DNA of 64,000 nt from Burkholderiales bacterium (GCA_016790165.1 JAEUPL010000006.1:1-64000), one strand, 5' to 3'; positions 17,057 through 25,728 are shown, numbered from the stretch's first letter. Notes: generated by a model not told the origin, from the sequence alone. Numbers and translations: made by a program.

Positions 17057-18325
17057 TCAGGCCACCGCCTTCGCGGCAAGTAGTTCGTTCACCATCGTCT
17101 CATCGAAGCCGAGCGTGCCGAGCAGCTCGCGCGTCTGTGCGCCGCAGGCGGGTGGCTGCAGGCGCACACCGAGGCGCTCACCGTTCATGGTGAATGGCAA
17201 AAGCGTCGTGCGTGCCGTCTCGCCCGCGCGCGCGCCGTCGGGCAGCGTGATGTCGGCGAGCGCGCCGGTGGCGTTGAGGTGTTCATCGTCAAACAGTTCT
17301 TCCGGCTTGCGGATGGGCGCGAACGGCAAACCAGCGCGCTCGAAGATGGCCGCGAGCTCAGTCGCGCGACGCGTGGCAAGCCGCGCACGCAGCTCGGGCA
17401 GCAGCACGCTACGCAGTTCAACGCGTGCGTTGTTGTTGGCGTAGCGCGGATCGGCCTTCAGATCAGCGAAGCCCAGAACATCGCAGAACGTGGCCCATTG
17501 CGCATCACTCACGGCGGCGAGGAAAATTTGCTCGTCACCTTTCACGGTGAACACGTCATACACCGCCCAAGCCGAAATGCGCTCGGGCATCGGCGCGGCG
17601 GCCTTGCCCGTGATCGCGTATTGCAGCATGTGCTGACCGACCAGAAACACATTGTTTTCAAACAGGGCCGAGGTGATTTCCTGTCCCTTGCCTGTGATGC
17701 CGCGCTGCACCATCGCACCGAGTGCGCCAATCGCGCCGAACATGCCGCCCATGATGTCATTCACGCTGGTGCCCGCGCGCAGCGGATCCCCCGGCCGCCC
17801 GGTCATGTACGCGAGGCCGCCCATCATCTGCACCACTTCGTCGAGCGCCGTGCGATGCTCGTACGGACCCGGCAGGAAGCCCTTGCAGGTGACGTAAATC
17901 AGCCGTTCATTGACTTTGCTTAACGCGGCGTAGTCGAGCCCGTATTTCGCCATGGTGCCGGGCTTGAAATTTTCAGCGACCACATCGGCGCTGGCTGCGA
18001 GCTTGCGAGCCACCTCGGCACCTTGCGGGTGGTGCAGATCAATAGCAATGCTCTTTTTATTGCGATTGAACATCGGGAAGAAACCGGCACCCGCGCCCAG
18101 CAAATGCCGCGTTCGGTCGCCGTCAATCGGCTCCACTTTGATGACCTCTGCCCCCATGTCGGCCAGCACCATGCCGCAGGTCGGGCCCATCACCATGTGG
18201 GTGAATTCGACGACACGGAGACCTGCCAGCGGCAGGGCTTTGTTGCCGTTCCCAGGCGCAGCGACAGTGGTAGTCGGGTGTGTGAGCGGCGCGCTGGATT
18301 TCGATTCGGTGCCGTGAGTAGTCAT
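17057..18325 (-). CDS. CaiB/BaiF family CoA-transferase (cluster member)
   Basis: A 422-residue class III CoA-transferase. The CoA-binding N-terminal block (LAGLRVVEFTHMVMGPTCGMVLADMGAEVIKVE type) and the predicted catalytic aspartate D190 in the SVNDIMGG motif are present. A start at 18323-18325 (MTTHGTESK) is preferred; a longer frame to 18367 would run into a repeat. In the cluster it would activate a carboxylate as its CoA thioester for the HMG-CoA-lyase-like enzyme encoded upstream. Divergent from its paralogue at 1548, especially in the C-terminal third. Confidence 0.9.
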   Translation of the reverse strand: MTTHGTESKSSAPLTHPTTTVAAPGNGNKALPLAGLRVVEFTHMVMGPTCGMVLADMGAEVIKVEPIDGDRTRHLLGAGAGFFPMFNRNKKSIAIDLHHPQGAEVARKLAASADVVAENFKPGTMAKYGLDYAALSKVNERLIYVTCKGFLPGPYEHRTALDEVVQMMGGLAYMTGRPGDPLRAGTSVNDIMGGMFGAIGALGAMVQRGITGKGQEITSALFENNVFLVGQHMLQYAITGKAAAPMPERISAWAVYDVFTVKGDEQIFLAAVSDAQWATFCDVLGFADLKADPRYANNNARVELRSVLLPELRARLATRRATELAAIFERAGLPFAPIRKPEELFDDEHLNATGALADITLPDGARAGETARTTLLPFTMNGERLGVRLQPPACGAQTRELLGTLGFDETMVNELLAAKAVA

Positions 18326-18342
18326 GCGGTTGATTTCTCTGG

Positions 18343-18430
18343 CGTCATGCTCGCCGTAGGCGGGCATCCAGACATTTTGACTATGAGATTGGTAGTTATT
18401 ACTGGATTCCCGCCTACGGCGAGAATGACG
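18343..18430. repeat. Inverted repeat of the GGATTCCCGCC type
   Basis: Arms at 18343-18371 and 18402-18430 are near-perfect inverted copies (core GCCGTAGGCGGG / CCCGCCTACGGC) around a 30-base spacer. The same class recurs at 57253. The right arm overlaps the last codons and stop of the HMG-CoA-lyase-like gene. Confidence 0.8.
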
Positions 18431-19358
18431 GCATCGAAGGATCTACGCGAGCGCCTGCGCTCGGTACACCCGCCCGCCAGATCGCGCCGCCGAGCTGCTC
18501 GCCGGTGAGCCATTCTGCGATTTGTTTGCGCAGCGCGAGTAGTGCGTCGAGGTTGATCCCCGTGTCGTAGCCCATGCGGGTGAGCATGAATACCACGTCC
18601 TCGGTCGCCGCATTGCCGCTGGCACCGGGTGCGTGCGGGCAGCCGCCGATGCCGGCCGTGGAGGCATCGAAGCGGCGGATGCCTAGGTCGAGCGCGATGA
18701 GCGTGTTGGCCAGCGCCAGCCCGCGCGTGTCGTGAAAGTGCGCGCAGGTCAGGCGTTCCCCCACCGCGCGCAGCGCGCGCTCAAACAGGCGCCGCACCTG
18801 GCCAGGATCGGCATAGCCCACGGTGTCGGCGAGACTGACGCACTCTGCGCCCGCGTCCAGTGCGCCTTGCAGGAAGGCGATCACATCGGCCTCGGGCACG
18901 TCGCCCTGGAGCGTACAGCCGAAGGCCGTGCTCATGCCGACTTCGATGCGCGTTTTCGAGCCCACGGCGTCACGCGCGGCGCGAATGGCGGCGATGGTCG
19001 CGAGCATTTCTTCGGGCGTTTTCCGCACATTGGCGGCGCTGTGCGCGCGGCTTGCCGACATCGGAATCAGTATCGAATGGGCGCCAACTTCGATGGCGCG
19101 TTCCGCCCCTTTGAGGTTCGGCACCAGCACCGAGGCGATGAGTCCCGGTAGCGTTTTTGCGTGCGCGACGAGGGCCGCTGTGTCGGCTAGTTGCGGCAGC
19201 AATTTCGCGGGCACGAACGAGCCCACCTCAATCTCGCGCTGACCTGCGGCGTAGGCGGCGTTGATCCATTCAATCTTCAGTGCGGTGGGCAGAACGGTCG
19301 CGATGCTTTGCAGACCATCGCGCAGGCCGACTTCGCGAACGACAACGGAGGTGTTCAT
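18414..19358 (-). CDS. Hydroxymethylglutaryl-CoA lyase-like enzyme
   Basis: A 314-residue TIM-barrel lyase (DRE-TIM/HMGL family) that cleaves a 3-hydroxy-acyl-CoA, classically HMG-CoA to acetyl-CoA and acetoacetate. Seen: VREVGLRDGLQ (metal and catalytic residues), AHFHDTRG, and the active-site cysteine in GIGGCPHAPGASGN. The start at 19356-19358 fits the family; no ribosome site is evident. The last nine or so residues (DPSMPSFSP) are encoded inside the right arm of a dispersed repeat, so the C-terminus has been rebuilt by it. The real substrate is likely a related branched acid given the aconitase-like and CoA-transferase neighbours. Divergent from a LysR gene. Confidence 0.87.
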   Translation of the reverse strand: MNTSVVVREVGLRDGLQSIATVLPTALKIEWINAAYAAGQREIEVGSFVPAKLLPQLADTAALVAHAKTLPGLIASVLVPNLKGAERAIEVGAHSILIPMSASRAHSAANVRKTPEEMLATIAAIRAARDAVGSKTRIEVGMSTAFGCTLQGDVPEADVIAFLQGALDAGAECVSLADTVGYADPGQVRRLFERALRAVGERLTCAHFHDTRGLALANTLIALDLGIRRFDASTAGIGGCPHAPGASGNAATEDVVFMLTRMGYDTGINLDALLALRKQIAEWLTGEQLGGAIWRAGVPSAGARVDPSMPSFSP

Positions 19359-19437
19359 GGTGGCGGGATGAATGAGGCGTTGCGTGATTTTAGGATTGCA
19401 CAAAATGTCGCGTGACGATAAAAAATAAACTTAAATA

Positions 19438-19450
19438 TTCCCTTTGGGAA
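19438..19450. promoter_or_regulatory. Possible regulator site upstream of LysR gene
   Basis: TTCCCTTTGGGAA is a perfect short palindrome in the AT-rich divergent gap between the lyase gene and the LysR gene, the usual place for a LysR operator. It is 11 bases before the LysR start codon. Role is inference. Confidence 0.3.
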
Positions 19451-19461
19451 AGTCTTAAACA

Positions 19462-20382
19462 ATGCGTGACCTTGATCTGACGTCGCTTCGCCTCTTCATC
19501 GCGGTCTGCGAGACGCGCAACATGGCTCGCGCGGCGCAGACGGCGAATCTGGTCGGCTCAGCGGTGAGCAAACGGCTAGCGCAACTTGAAGCGCAGATGG
19601 GCGTGCCCTTGTTGCAGCGCCGACGGCATGGCGTGGAGCCCACCGCCGCCGGGTTCACACTGCTGGAGCAGGCGCGCGACATGCTCGCCACCGCAAACCG
19701 CATCGAACAAGCGATGTCGGGCTACGCCGCTGGTGTGCGTGGCGAAGTGCGCGTGCTGGCGTCTGCTTCGGTAATGGCCGAATCGCTCGCGGATGATGTC
19801 GCGGCGTTTCTCTCGCAACCGCCGCATCGCGACATTCGTGTGACGATGGAAGAAATGATTAGCCCGGACATCGTGCGCCGCGTGCGCGAGGGCGCCGCCT
19901 CGCTCGGTATCTGCTGGGACGCTGCGGACACCACGGGCCTGACGACCGCGCCGTACCGCAGCGATACGCTGATGGTTGCCGTCCATCCTGCCCACCCATT
20001 GGCCGCGCGCCCGAGCCTGCGTTTCACCGACACGCTCGACTTCGAGCAAGTGAGCATGCCAGTGTCGAGTGCGGTGCAGGTGCTGCTCGCGCGCGCAGCG
20101 GCTGCGGCGGGCAAGCGCGTGCTGCATCGCGTCGTCGTCACCAATTTCGAGGCGGCGCTGCGCGTGGTGCGCGCCAACCTCGCCATCAGCGTCGTCCCGC
20201 GCGAAGTGGCCGCGCCGTATCTCGATGTGTACGGCCTGCGCTGTATCCCACTTGAGGAATCTTGGGCCGAGCGCCGTTTCACGATGTGCTATCGCGACGG
20301 CGACACGCTTTCGGCGGCCGCGCGACTGTTGATCGGGCAGTTGCGGCGCGATGATCCGGTGTCGGCAGTTCAGCGTCGCTAA
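19462..20382 (+). CDS. LysR-family transcriptional regulator
   Basis: A 306-residue regulator with the winged helix-turn-helix at residues 5-64 (LRLFIAVCETRNMARAAQTANLVGSAVSKRL pattern) and a periplasmic-binding-like effector domain. It is divergent from the catabolic run 19358-13809, so it probably controls that run in response to its substrate. Its TAA stop codon overlaps the first base of a 120-bp palindromic element. Confidence 0.92.
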   Translation: MRDLDLTSLRLFIAVCETRNMARAAQTANLVGSAVSKRLAQLEAQMGVPLLQRRRHGVEPTAAGFTLLEQARDMLATANRIEQAMSGYAAGVRGEVRVLASASVMAESLADDVAAFLSQPPHRDIRVTMEEMISPDIVRRVREGAASLGICWDAADTTGLTTAPYRSDTLMVAVHPAHPLAARPSLRFTDTLDFEQVSMPVSSAVQVLLARAAAAAGKRVLHRVVVTNFEAALRVVRANLAISVVPREVAAPYLDVYGLRCIPLEESWAERRFTMCYRDGDTLSAAARLLIGQLRRDDPVSAVQRR

Positions 20383-20501
20383 CAGCTTTTTAGCTCTAGC
20401 GACGGCCACATGGCGAATACAGGTCCAAAAGCGACAAAGTCGACAAATCGATTTTCCGGTATGCAAGGTCTACAGCGCCTTCGCTTACTGCAAAAAGCCG
20501 T
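20382..20501 (+). repeat. 120-bp palindromic element, copy C
   Basis: Begins inside the stop codon of the LysR gene (TAACAGC). ACAGCTTTTT at the left, GTCGAC at 20439 and AAAAGCCGT at 20493, with the invariant 57/54 spacing. About 29 of 60 opposed positions pair by hand count. It lies upstream of a secreted repeat protein gene. Confidence 0.85.
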
Positions 20502-20643
20502 ATCCGTCACTTTTTTGGGTAACCAAAGCGCCACGCGGCGAGTTTGATGGCGAATTTTCGTCTTTATGGTGTGCGGCGAACATTTACCGCTGCGCCGCGC
20601 GCGCTTTCTTTGGATTTCGTTTTATCCACACTACAGGCTTCCG

Positions 20644-22362
20644 ATGTTTGCTTCCCGGCCTCTTGCTCAAATATTCCACCACATTGCTGCCCGCCTCCTG
20701 TTGGGCGCAGCGATGCTTTGCGTCACGGCGTTGGCGCACGCCATCCCCGGCCAGCCGGGCACGCTTGACACCACGTGGGCGCTAGCTAATCCCTACGGTG
20801 ACGGCAAACGGGTGACGTCGATTGGCACGGACGACGCAGCCTATGGCGTTGCCGTGCAGCCTGACGGAAAAGTGGTGGTCGCGGGGACCTGCCGACTCGG
20901 CAACAAGAACGAGTTTTGTCTCGCGCGCTACAGTTCGAGCGGCACGCTGGATAACACGTTTGGCACCGGAGGCATCGTCCATACCGACGTCGGTGTGAGC
21001 GGCAGCAACGCTGCGGGCCTTCGCTTGCAGCCGGACGGCAAGATCGTCGTCGCGGGCGTTTGCTATGCCGCAAGCGGGCTCGCCGATGTCTGTCTTGCGC
21101 GCTACACCACCGTGGGCGCGCTCGATACGTCGTTCGGCAGCGGTGGCAAGGTGCTGACGTCGCTCGTTTCAAGCCATGACATCGCCAACGCACTGGCGCT
21201 GCAAATCGACGGCAAAATCGTGCTGGCGGGCACCTGTTCCAGCAGTGTCCCCGATGATGTTTGCCTCGTGCGCTACCTCAGCGATGGGGCGCTCGACGCA
21301 ACCTTCGGCAGCGCTGGCAAAGTCATCACGCCAATTGGCAGTCACCACGACCGCGCCTGGGCCGTAGCGCTTCTGGGCGACAACAAGATTGTGGTGGCCG
21401 GCGGCTGTCTGGTCGTAGGCTCGCAATTCTGCCTCGCCCGCTTCGATACCAATGGCGCACTCGACAGCGCATTCGGCAGTGGTGGCAAGGTGATAGTCGC
21501 GATCGGCAGCGAGCAGGACGAGGTTCGCGCCATTGCGGTGCAACCCGACGGCAACGTCGTCGTCGCGGGCCAGTGCGTTGTCAGCGGCGTTTTCCACTTC
21601 TGCCTCGCACGCTTCAATCCGAGCGGCGCACTCGACACCACCTTTGGAACCGGCGGCAGCGTCATCGCGGATCTCAGCAGCACGGGTGACGACTACGCCT
21701 ACGCACTGGCGCTGCAGCCCGACGGCAAGATGGTGGTGGCCGGCGGTTGCTGGAACGGCAACACGAACGAATTTTGTCTGGCGCGCTATCTCCCCGGCGG
21801 ACTGCTTGACGCGACCTTCGGTAGCTCAGGCCGTGTGGCGACGACGGTCGGCGGCAGCGCGACGGCAAATGCCCTCGCGTTGCAGACCGACGGCAAGATT
21901 GTGGTGGCGGGCCAGTGCTGGGGTGACAGCGACAACGATGTCTGTGTCGCCCGGTATGACGGCGACGCGCCGCTGAACTGCCCGCCGGACTTTGACGGTG
22001 ACGGCGTGGTCGACGCCACCAACGATGCGCTGATACTCGCGCGCATGAGTCTTGGCCTGACCGGCAACGCGGTAGTGGCCGGCCTCAGCTTCGCGCCACA
22101 AGCGACGCGCAAGACTTGGCCGTTGATCCGTGACTACTACGCGACGCAGTGCGCGCCGGTGCAGACGCAGCGCTGCCGCCCCGATTTTGACGGCGACGGC
22201 CTCGTGCTCGCTACGACCGATGCGCTGATCCTCGCCCGCGCCCGGCTCGGACTGACCGGCCCGGCGGTGATGAACGGCATTACCACCAACGGCGTGCGCA
22301 ACACGTGGCCGCTGGTCTTTGACTACCTCCTCAACCAGTGCGGGGTGACGTTTCCACCGTGA
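20644..22362 (+). CDS. Secreted delta-60 repeat protein with two dockerin-like modules (third paralogue)
   Basis: A 572-residue exported protein. ATG 20644 is preferred because the signal peptide (ARLLLGAAMLCVTALAHA) follows it; the open frame starts earlier at 20566. Seven delta-60 repeats (QPDGK-, QIDGK-, LGDNK- and QTDGK-type cores, each followed by a C-LARY blade) precede two tandem C-terminal modules: DFDGDGVVDATNDALILARMSLGLTG and, after QTQRC, DFDGDGLVLATTDALILARARLGLTG types. The duplicated module resembles the paired calcium loops of a type I dockerin more closely than in its paralogues. A terminator follows. Confidence 0.82.
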   Translation: MFASRPLAQIFHHIAARLLLGAAMLCVTALAHAIPGQPGTLDTTWALANPYGDGKRVTSIGTDDAAYGVAVQPDGKVVVAGTCRLGNKNEFCLARYSSSGTLDNTFGTGGIVHTDVGVSGSNAAGLRLQPDGKIVVAGVCYAASGLADVCLARYTTVGALDTSFGSGGKVLTSLVSSHDIANALALQIDGKIVLAGTCSSSVPDDVCLVRYLSDGALDATFGSAGKVITPIGSHHDRAWAVALLGDNKIVVAGGCLVVGSQFCLARFDTNGALDSAFGSGGKVIVAIGSEQDEVRAIAVQPDGNVVVAGQCVVSGVFHFCLARFNPSGALDTTFGTGGSVIADLSSTGDDYAYALALQPDGKMVVAGGCWNGNTNEFCLARYLPGGLLDATFGSSGRVATTVGGSATANALALQTDGKIVVAGQCWGDSDNDVCVARYDGDAPLNCPPDFDGDGVVDATNDALILARMSLGLTGNAVVAGLSFAPQATRKTWPLIRDYYATQCAPVQTQRCRPDFDGDGLVLATTDALILARARLGLTGPAVMNGITTNGVRNTWPLVFDYLLNQCGVTFPP

Positions 22363-22391
22363 CCCACTGCGCGGCGCGATGATCGGTTGGC

Positions 22392-22416
22392 AACGGGCCG
22401 TCGTTGCCCGTTCTTT
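22392..22416 (+). terminator. Rho-independent terminator
   Basis: AACGGGC (22392-22398) pairs with GCCCGTT (22406-22412) across a 7-base loop and is followed by CTTTAT. It lies 30 bases after the stop of the third secreted repeat protein. Confidence 0.7.
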
Positions 22417-22483
22417 ATGCCCGCGACGATCCCGACAGGGCGCGTGGACCCATGCTACGGCGGTGGGTGGGACGCGAAGGCCG

Positions 22484-23806
22484 TTAGCCGCTCAACCCCT
22501 CGCGGCGTCGCTGCACGCGTGTTCGCACCAGATCAATGTCGTCGCGGATGCCGAACTGGTCGTTGCTGTAGCCATTGGGGATTGCCATTTGTCCGACTGC
22601 GGCGTCAAGCGCGTCCAGCTCGCGCTCGGCGTTGTCGAGGGCCTCGTGCGTACTGGCGTCGCGGACGCGCTGGTCGATGCGCTTCATTTCTTTGTAATGC
22701 GAGAACAGGCGTGACTTGACGCGCATGCCGTAGAGTTTGGGCAACCAGTCGGTCAGCGGCAGCAAGAGTGCGATCAACGGCAGCAGGAACACGACGGCGC
22801 GGCTGACGAAGTTCGCGACCTTGAATGGCAGATAGCGATACAAAAACGGCACCCCCTCCTTCGCAAATCGCTCCGCCTCGGGCGCGACTGGAAAATCCTG
22901 CTGCAACGCGAGACTTGGAAACTCGTTGTTTTTTGACAGCGCGCCGCCCGGGTTGTGCAATTTCTTCGCAGCGCGCATCAGCAAAAAGATCACCGCAGGG
23001 TGCAGGTCATCGCGGATGATGAGGCTGGAGGCGGCCGCCACGGTGCGCACGGGCGCCGCGGGGATCATCGCGGGCAAATCAATCACGCCTGCCGGCAGCG
23101 TCACCATCGATAGCGCGGGCTTCAGGCGCGCGTAGGTCTCGGCCAGCGCCAGGTCCGCAACGCGCAGCGTTGCATCGCGAAAGGCCGATTGCACCAGCGG
23201 GGCGCTGACCGCACCGACAAGGAAGACGGCGTCAACCGCGCCCGCGCGTAGCTGGTCGAGACTGGCCTGCGCGCCGAGTTCGGCCAAGGTCGCGTTTTGA
23301 GTGGTGATGGCGTGCAGCGCGAGCACATCGCCGACCAGCACGCGGGTGCCGCTCCCCTGCGCACCGACCGCGATGCGCTTGCCCGCCAGTTGCGCGAGCG
23401 AGCTCACGGGTTGGGCGAAGGAAGCGGGCCGATAGAACACCCACAGCGGCTCGAAAAACATGCTGCCGAGCGACACCAGAGCACTGACTTCCATTTTCTC
23501 GCGATCGGCGATTCCGCTCTGAATCAGCGCCACGTCCACGCCGGATCTCTCGTCGCTGAGACGGGCGAGGTTTTCGACCGCTCCGTTGGACGGCTTAAGC
23601 GTCAGGGTGACACCCTCCTCAGCGAGCGCGGCTGCATACTTTTTGCCAAACGCTTCGTACGCGCCACCGCTGCCGCCGGTGGACATGATGACTTCGGCGG
23701 GCAGCGCGGGCCGCGCAAATTTGTAGGCGATCGCCATCAGCGCGATGATCAGCGCCGCGGCGCCCAGCACCCACCAGCGTCGTTCCTTGTCCAAGGCAAT
23801 GCCCAT
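22484..23806 (-). CDS. TAXI-family (TRAP-associated) binding protein with C-terminal membrane extension
   Basis: About 440 residues. An N-terminal membrane anchor (residues 12-32) leads into a TAXI solute-binding domain (STGGSGGAYEAFGKKYAAALAEEG, AVGAQGSGTRVLVGDVL). Unusually, a second hydrophobic segment (VSRAVVFLLPLIALLLPL) and a charged, probably coiled cytoplasmic tail of about 90 residues follow. The tail has heptad-like ALDNAERELDALDAAV. Ordinary TAXI receptors are soluble periplasmic proteins of about 320 residues and need a TRAP permease; none adjoins. A receptor that signals across the membrane rather than feeds a permease is a reasonable inference. The start at 23804-23806 has GGGGGG just upstream; ATG 23821 is the alternative. 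Confidence 0.8.
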   Translation of the reverse strand: MGIALDKERRWWVLGAAALIIALMAIAYKFARPALPAEVIMSTGGSGGAYEAFGKKYAAALAEEGVTLTLKPSNGAVENLARLSDERSGVDVALIQSGIADREKMEVSALVSLGSMFFEPLWVFYRPASFAQPVSSLAQLAGKRIAVGAQGSGTRVLVGDVLALHAITTQNATLAELGAQASLDQLRAGAVDAVFLVGAVSAPLVQSAFRDATLRVADLALAETYARLKPALSMVTLPAGVIDLPAMIPAAPVRTVAAASSLIIRDDLHPAVIFLLMRAAKKLHNPGGALSKNNEFPSLALQQDFPVAPEAERFAKEGVPFLYRYLPFKVANFVSRAVVFLLPLIALLLPLTDWLPKLYGMRVKSRLFSHYKEMKRIDQRVRDASTHEALDNAERELDALDAAVGQMAIPNGYSNDQFGIRDDIDLVRTRVQRRREGLSG

Positions 23807-23910
23807 ACGTCCCCCCGCCAACTTTTCTGTGAATGCGTTGCGCCGAAGCGCAGCAGAAAAAAGGCCGACACATCGGTCGGCCTCATCAGCGCTGCGAGAA
23901 CGACGCTGCG

Positions 23911-24726
23911 TTACTCGACGCTCAACTCCACACGGCGCGCTTCGGCATTATCGCCGGAGCCGGTCGTTTCCTGCGGCTTGCGCATTTCGATTCGCGCCTC
24001 GTCGATGCCTGCCGCACGCAACACCTCGCGCACGCTCTTGGCGCGGTCTTTCGCCAGTTGCTCGTTCTTCGCCTTGTCGCCTCGCGGATCGTGGAAGCCC
24101 GAAAGTACCGCCTTGGCGCCCGCGTTCGCCTTGAGATACCCAAGCACGCTCGCGATGGCGTCGCGGTCTTTTGCGTCGATGTCCACCTTGCCCGTTTCGA
24201 AATAAATCTTGACGGTGGGTGGCTTGGCGGCGGCGCCCGCGTCTGGCGCCTTCACTTGCAGCTGATTGTCGATCGCCACGCCCGGGCCATACAGCGATGC
24301 GGCCCAGTCGCCGCGCGCTCTCTTCTCGGCCTCGGTGGCAACGGTTCCGCTGAGCACGACTTTGCTCGCCGCATTGGCGTTCACGGTGAGTTGATCAAGC
24401 ACATTACCGGCGCCATAACGCGCGGTCGCGGCGTCGATGATCGCCTTCCTCGTCGCTTCGTCCTTGACGTTGCCGGTCAACGTCACTTTGCCATCCGCAC
24501 CCCAGGCGAGGCCGCCGACCGCGGCAGCCGCGCTGGCGGTCGTAGCGGCCGGGGTCGAGGCGGCCGTGCCAGCCGCTGACGGCACCGCGCAACAGCCCGC
24601 CGCATTCGGGCCACGACCCATCATCCACAGGACGATGAGCAGCAGTGCCAGCAGCAGCGCGATCCAGCCGCTGGCGCTGTCAAAGGCCCGCCAGTTGGCG
24701 GGCGAGCGTTCGTTCAATCGAGACAT
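23911..24726 (-). CDS. Membrane-anchored BON and OmpA-like domain protein
   Basis: A 271-residue envelope protein. One N-terminal membrane helix (IALLLALLLIVLWMM) is followed by an alanine-rich linker, two BON-like segments (KVTLTGNVKDEATRKAI and KVVLSGTVATEAEKRA) and a C-terminal OmpA-type peptidoglycan-binding domain (IYFETGKVDID, GYLKANAGAKAVLSGFHDPRGD, DRAKSVREVL). It probably links the inner membrane to the cell wall. The ribosome site AGGAG precedes ATG at 24724-24726. It lies 15 bases after the helix-hairpin-helix membrane gene and is very likely cotranscribed with it. Confidence 0.85.
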   Translation of the reverse strand: MSRLNERSPANWRAFDSASGWIALLLALLLIVLWMMGRGPNAAGCCAVPSAAGTAASTPAATTASAAAAVGGLAWGADGKVTLTGNVKDEATRKAIIDAATARYGAGNVLDQLTVNANAASKVVLSGTVATEAEKRARGDWAASLYGPGVAIDNQLQVKAPDAGAAAKPPTVKIYFETGKVDIDAKDRDAIASVLGYLKANAGAKAVLSGFHDPRGDKAKNEQLAKDRAKSVREVLRAAGIDEARIEMRKPQETTGSGDNAEARRVELSVE

Positions 24727-24741
24727 GATGGGCTCCTGCGC

Positions 24742-25269
24742 TTAGGCGTTGTCGTCTTTGAGCGCAACACCCGCCACCAACTCATCCTGCAGCTTCTTCA
24801 GGGTCTCCCACGAACCGCTGGCGCAGAGCGCGGCTTGCTGTGCCCAACTCTGCGGGTTGGCGAGCTTGAAGTTCGGTCCGGCGGCGTCGAGGATTTTGGA
24901 GATGGAGGCGACGTCCATCGCCGCCAGTTGCGAGAACGTGTGAACGCTGGCCGCATGCAGGACGCCGTTGATCTTTGGACCAATGCCTTCGATGATTTCG
25001 AAGTTGTCATAGCCGTTCGCGCTCTTCAATCTGCCAAAACCAAAGCCCGCAGCGCTCGCGATGGCAGCGGCGGAAAGCCCGGTCGATGGCGTTGCCGGCG
25101 CAGGCGCGTCAGCTGGTGTTGCCGTGAACGCAGCGGGTGTTGCGTGTGTTCCACCGTGGTCGCCGTTCGAGCCGCCGCGACGGAAGAATTTGTCGAACAA
25201 CCAATGCAGGAGCCAACCCAATAACAGCCCGAGCAGAAACCACCACACACAGCACATCAAACCGGACAT
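24742..25269 (-). CDS. Membrane protein with helix-hairpin-helix-like domain
   Basis: A 175-residue protein from ATG 25267-25269 (GGGAGA 5 bases upstream). It has one strong N-terminal membrane helix (CCVWWFLLGLLLGWLLHWLF), a basic stop-transfer (FFRRGG), a low-complexity linker, and a C-terminal domain with NFEIIEGIGPKINGVLHAASVHTFSQLA, a helix-hairpin-helix motif of the type found in L21-like/DUF4332 proteins. Such domains usually bind nucleic acid, odd for a membrane protein. It heads an operon with the OmpA/BON gene. Function unknown. Confidence 0.75.
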   Translation of the reverse strand: MSGLMCCVWWFLLGLLLGWLLHWLFDKFFRRGGSNGDHGGTHATPAAFTATPADAPAPATPSTGLSAAAIASAAGFGFGRLKSANGYDNFEIIEGIGPKINGVLHAASVHTFSQLAAMDVASISKILDAAGPNFKLANPQSWAQQAALCASGSWETLKKLQDELVAGVALKDDNA

Positions 25270-25728
25270 GAATGTCTCCCCAAAATCGGTTGAAGTTCTC
25301 ATCGGCTCAGGTCGTCTGCGCACCCACACCGCGCAATGTTCTGCCCTGATGCGCGTGCAATATCGCGCGGTGCAACACGTGCGTCAAGCAAAAATCGCCG
25401 GCTCTCGCAGCAGACGAGAATGTTCTGACCGCAACGCGCCGCGTGCAGCACGCGGCCAGCGCTCTAGCGCGACGTACGCGGTTACAGCTTTCTAGTGCTA
25501 ATGACAGGCTGGCGGTCGTTCGCAGCTATTTCATGGCAAAGTCGACAGGATCACTTTTCGAGCCCAATGCGCCGTCGACAGGCCGGTCGTAGCGAAAAGC
25601 CGTATTGGATGGAGCGCGAACCAGTCACTCGGCACACCCGTGTCTGGCCGCCGCGGCGGCAGATGCTTCGGTGCAGCGCAGCGCGGATGCGGCCGAGCCG
25701 GTGTCAGCGAGCGTCGGCGCGCAGCCTG
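25270..25728. other. Intergenic region holding one palindromic element
   Basis: These 459 bases carry no recognisable gene. They contain a 120-bp palindromic element at 25484-25603; the part at 25270-25480 must hold the promoter of the helix-hairpin-helix gene (minus strand). Confidence 0.5.
25484..25603 (+). repeat. 120-bp palindromic element, copy D
   Basis: ACAGCTTTCT at the left, GTCGAC at 25541, AAAAGCCGT at 25595: same 57/54 spacing. This is the least self-complementary copy (about 24 of 60 pairs by hand count) yet keeps the exact length and ends. It also contains a second GTCGAC at 25574. Confidence 0.75.
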
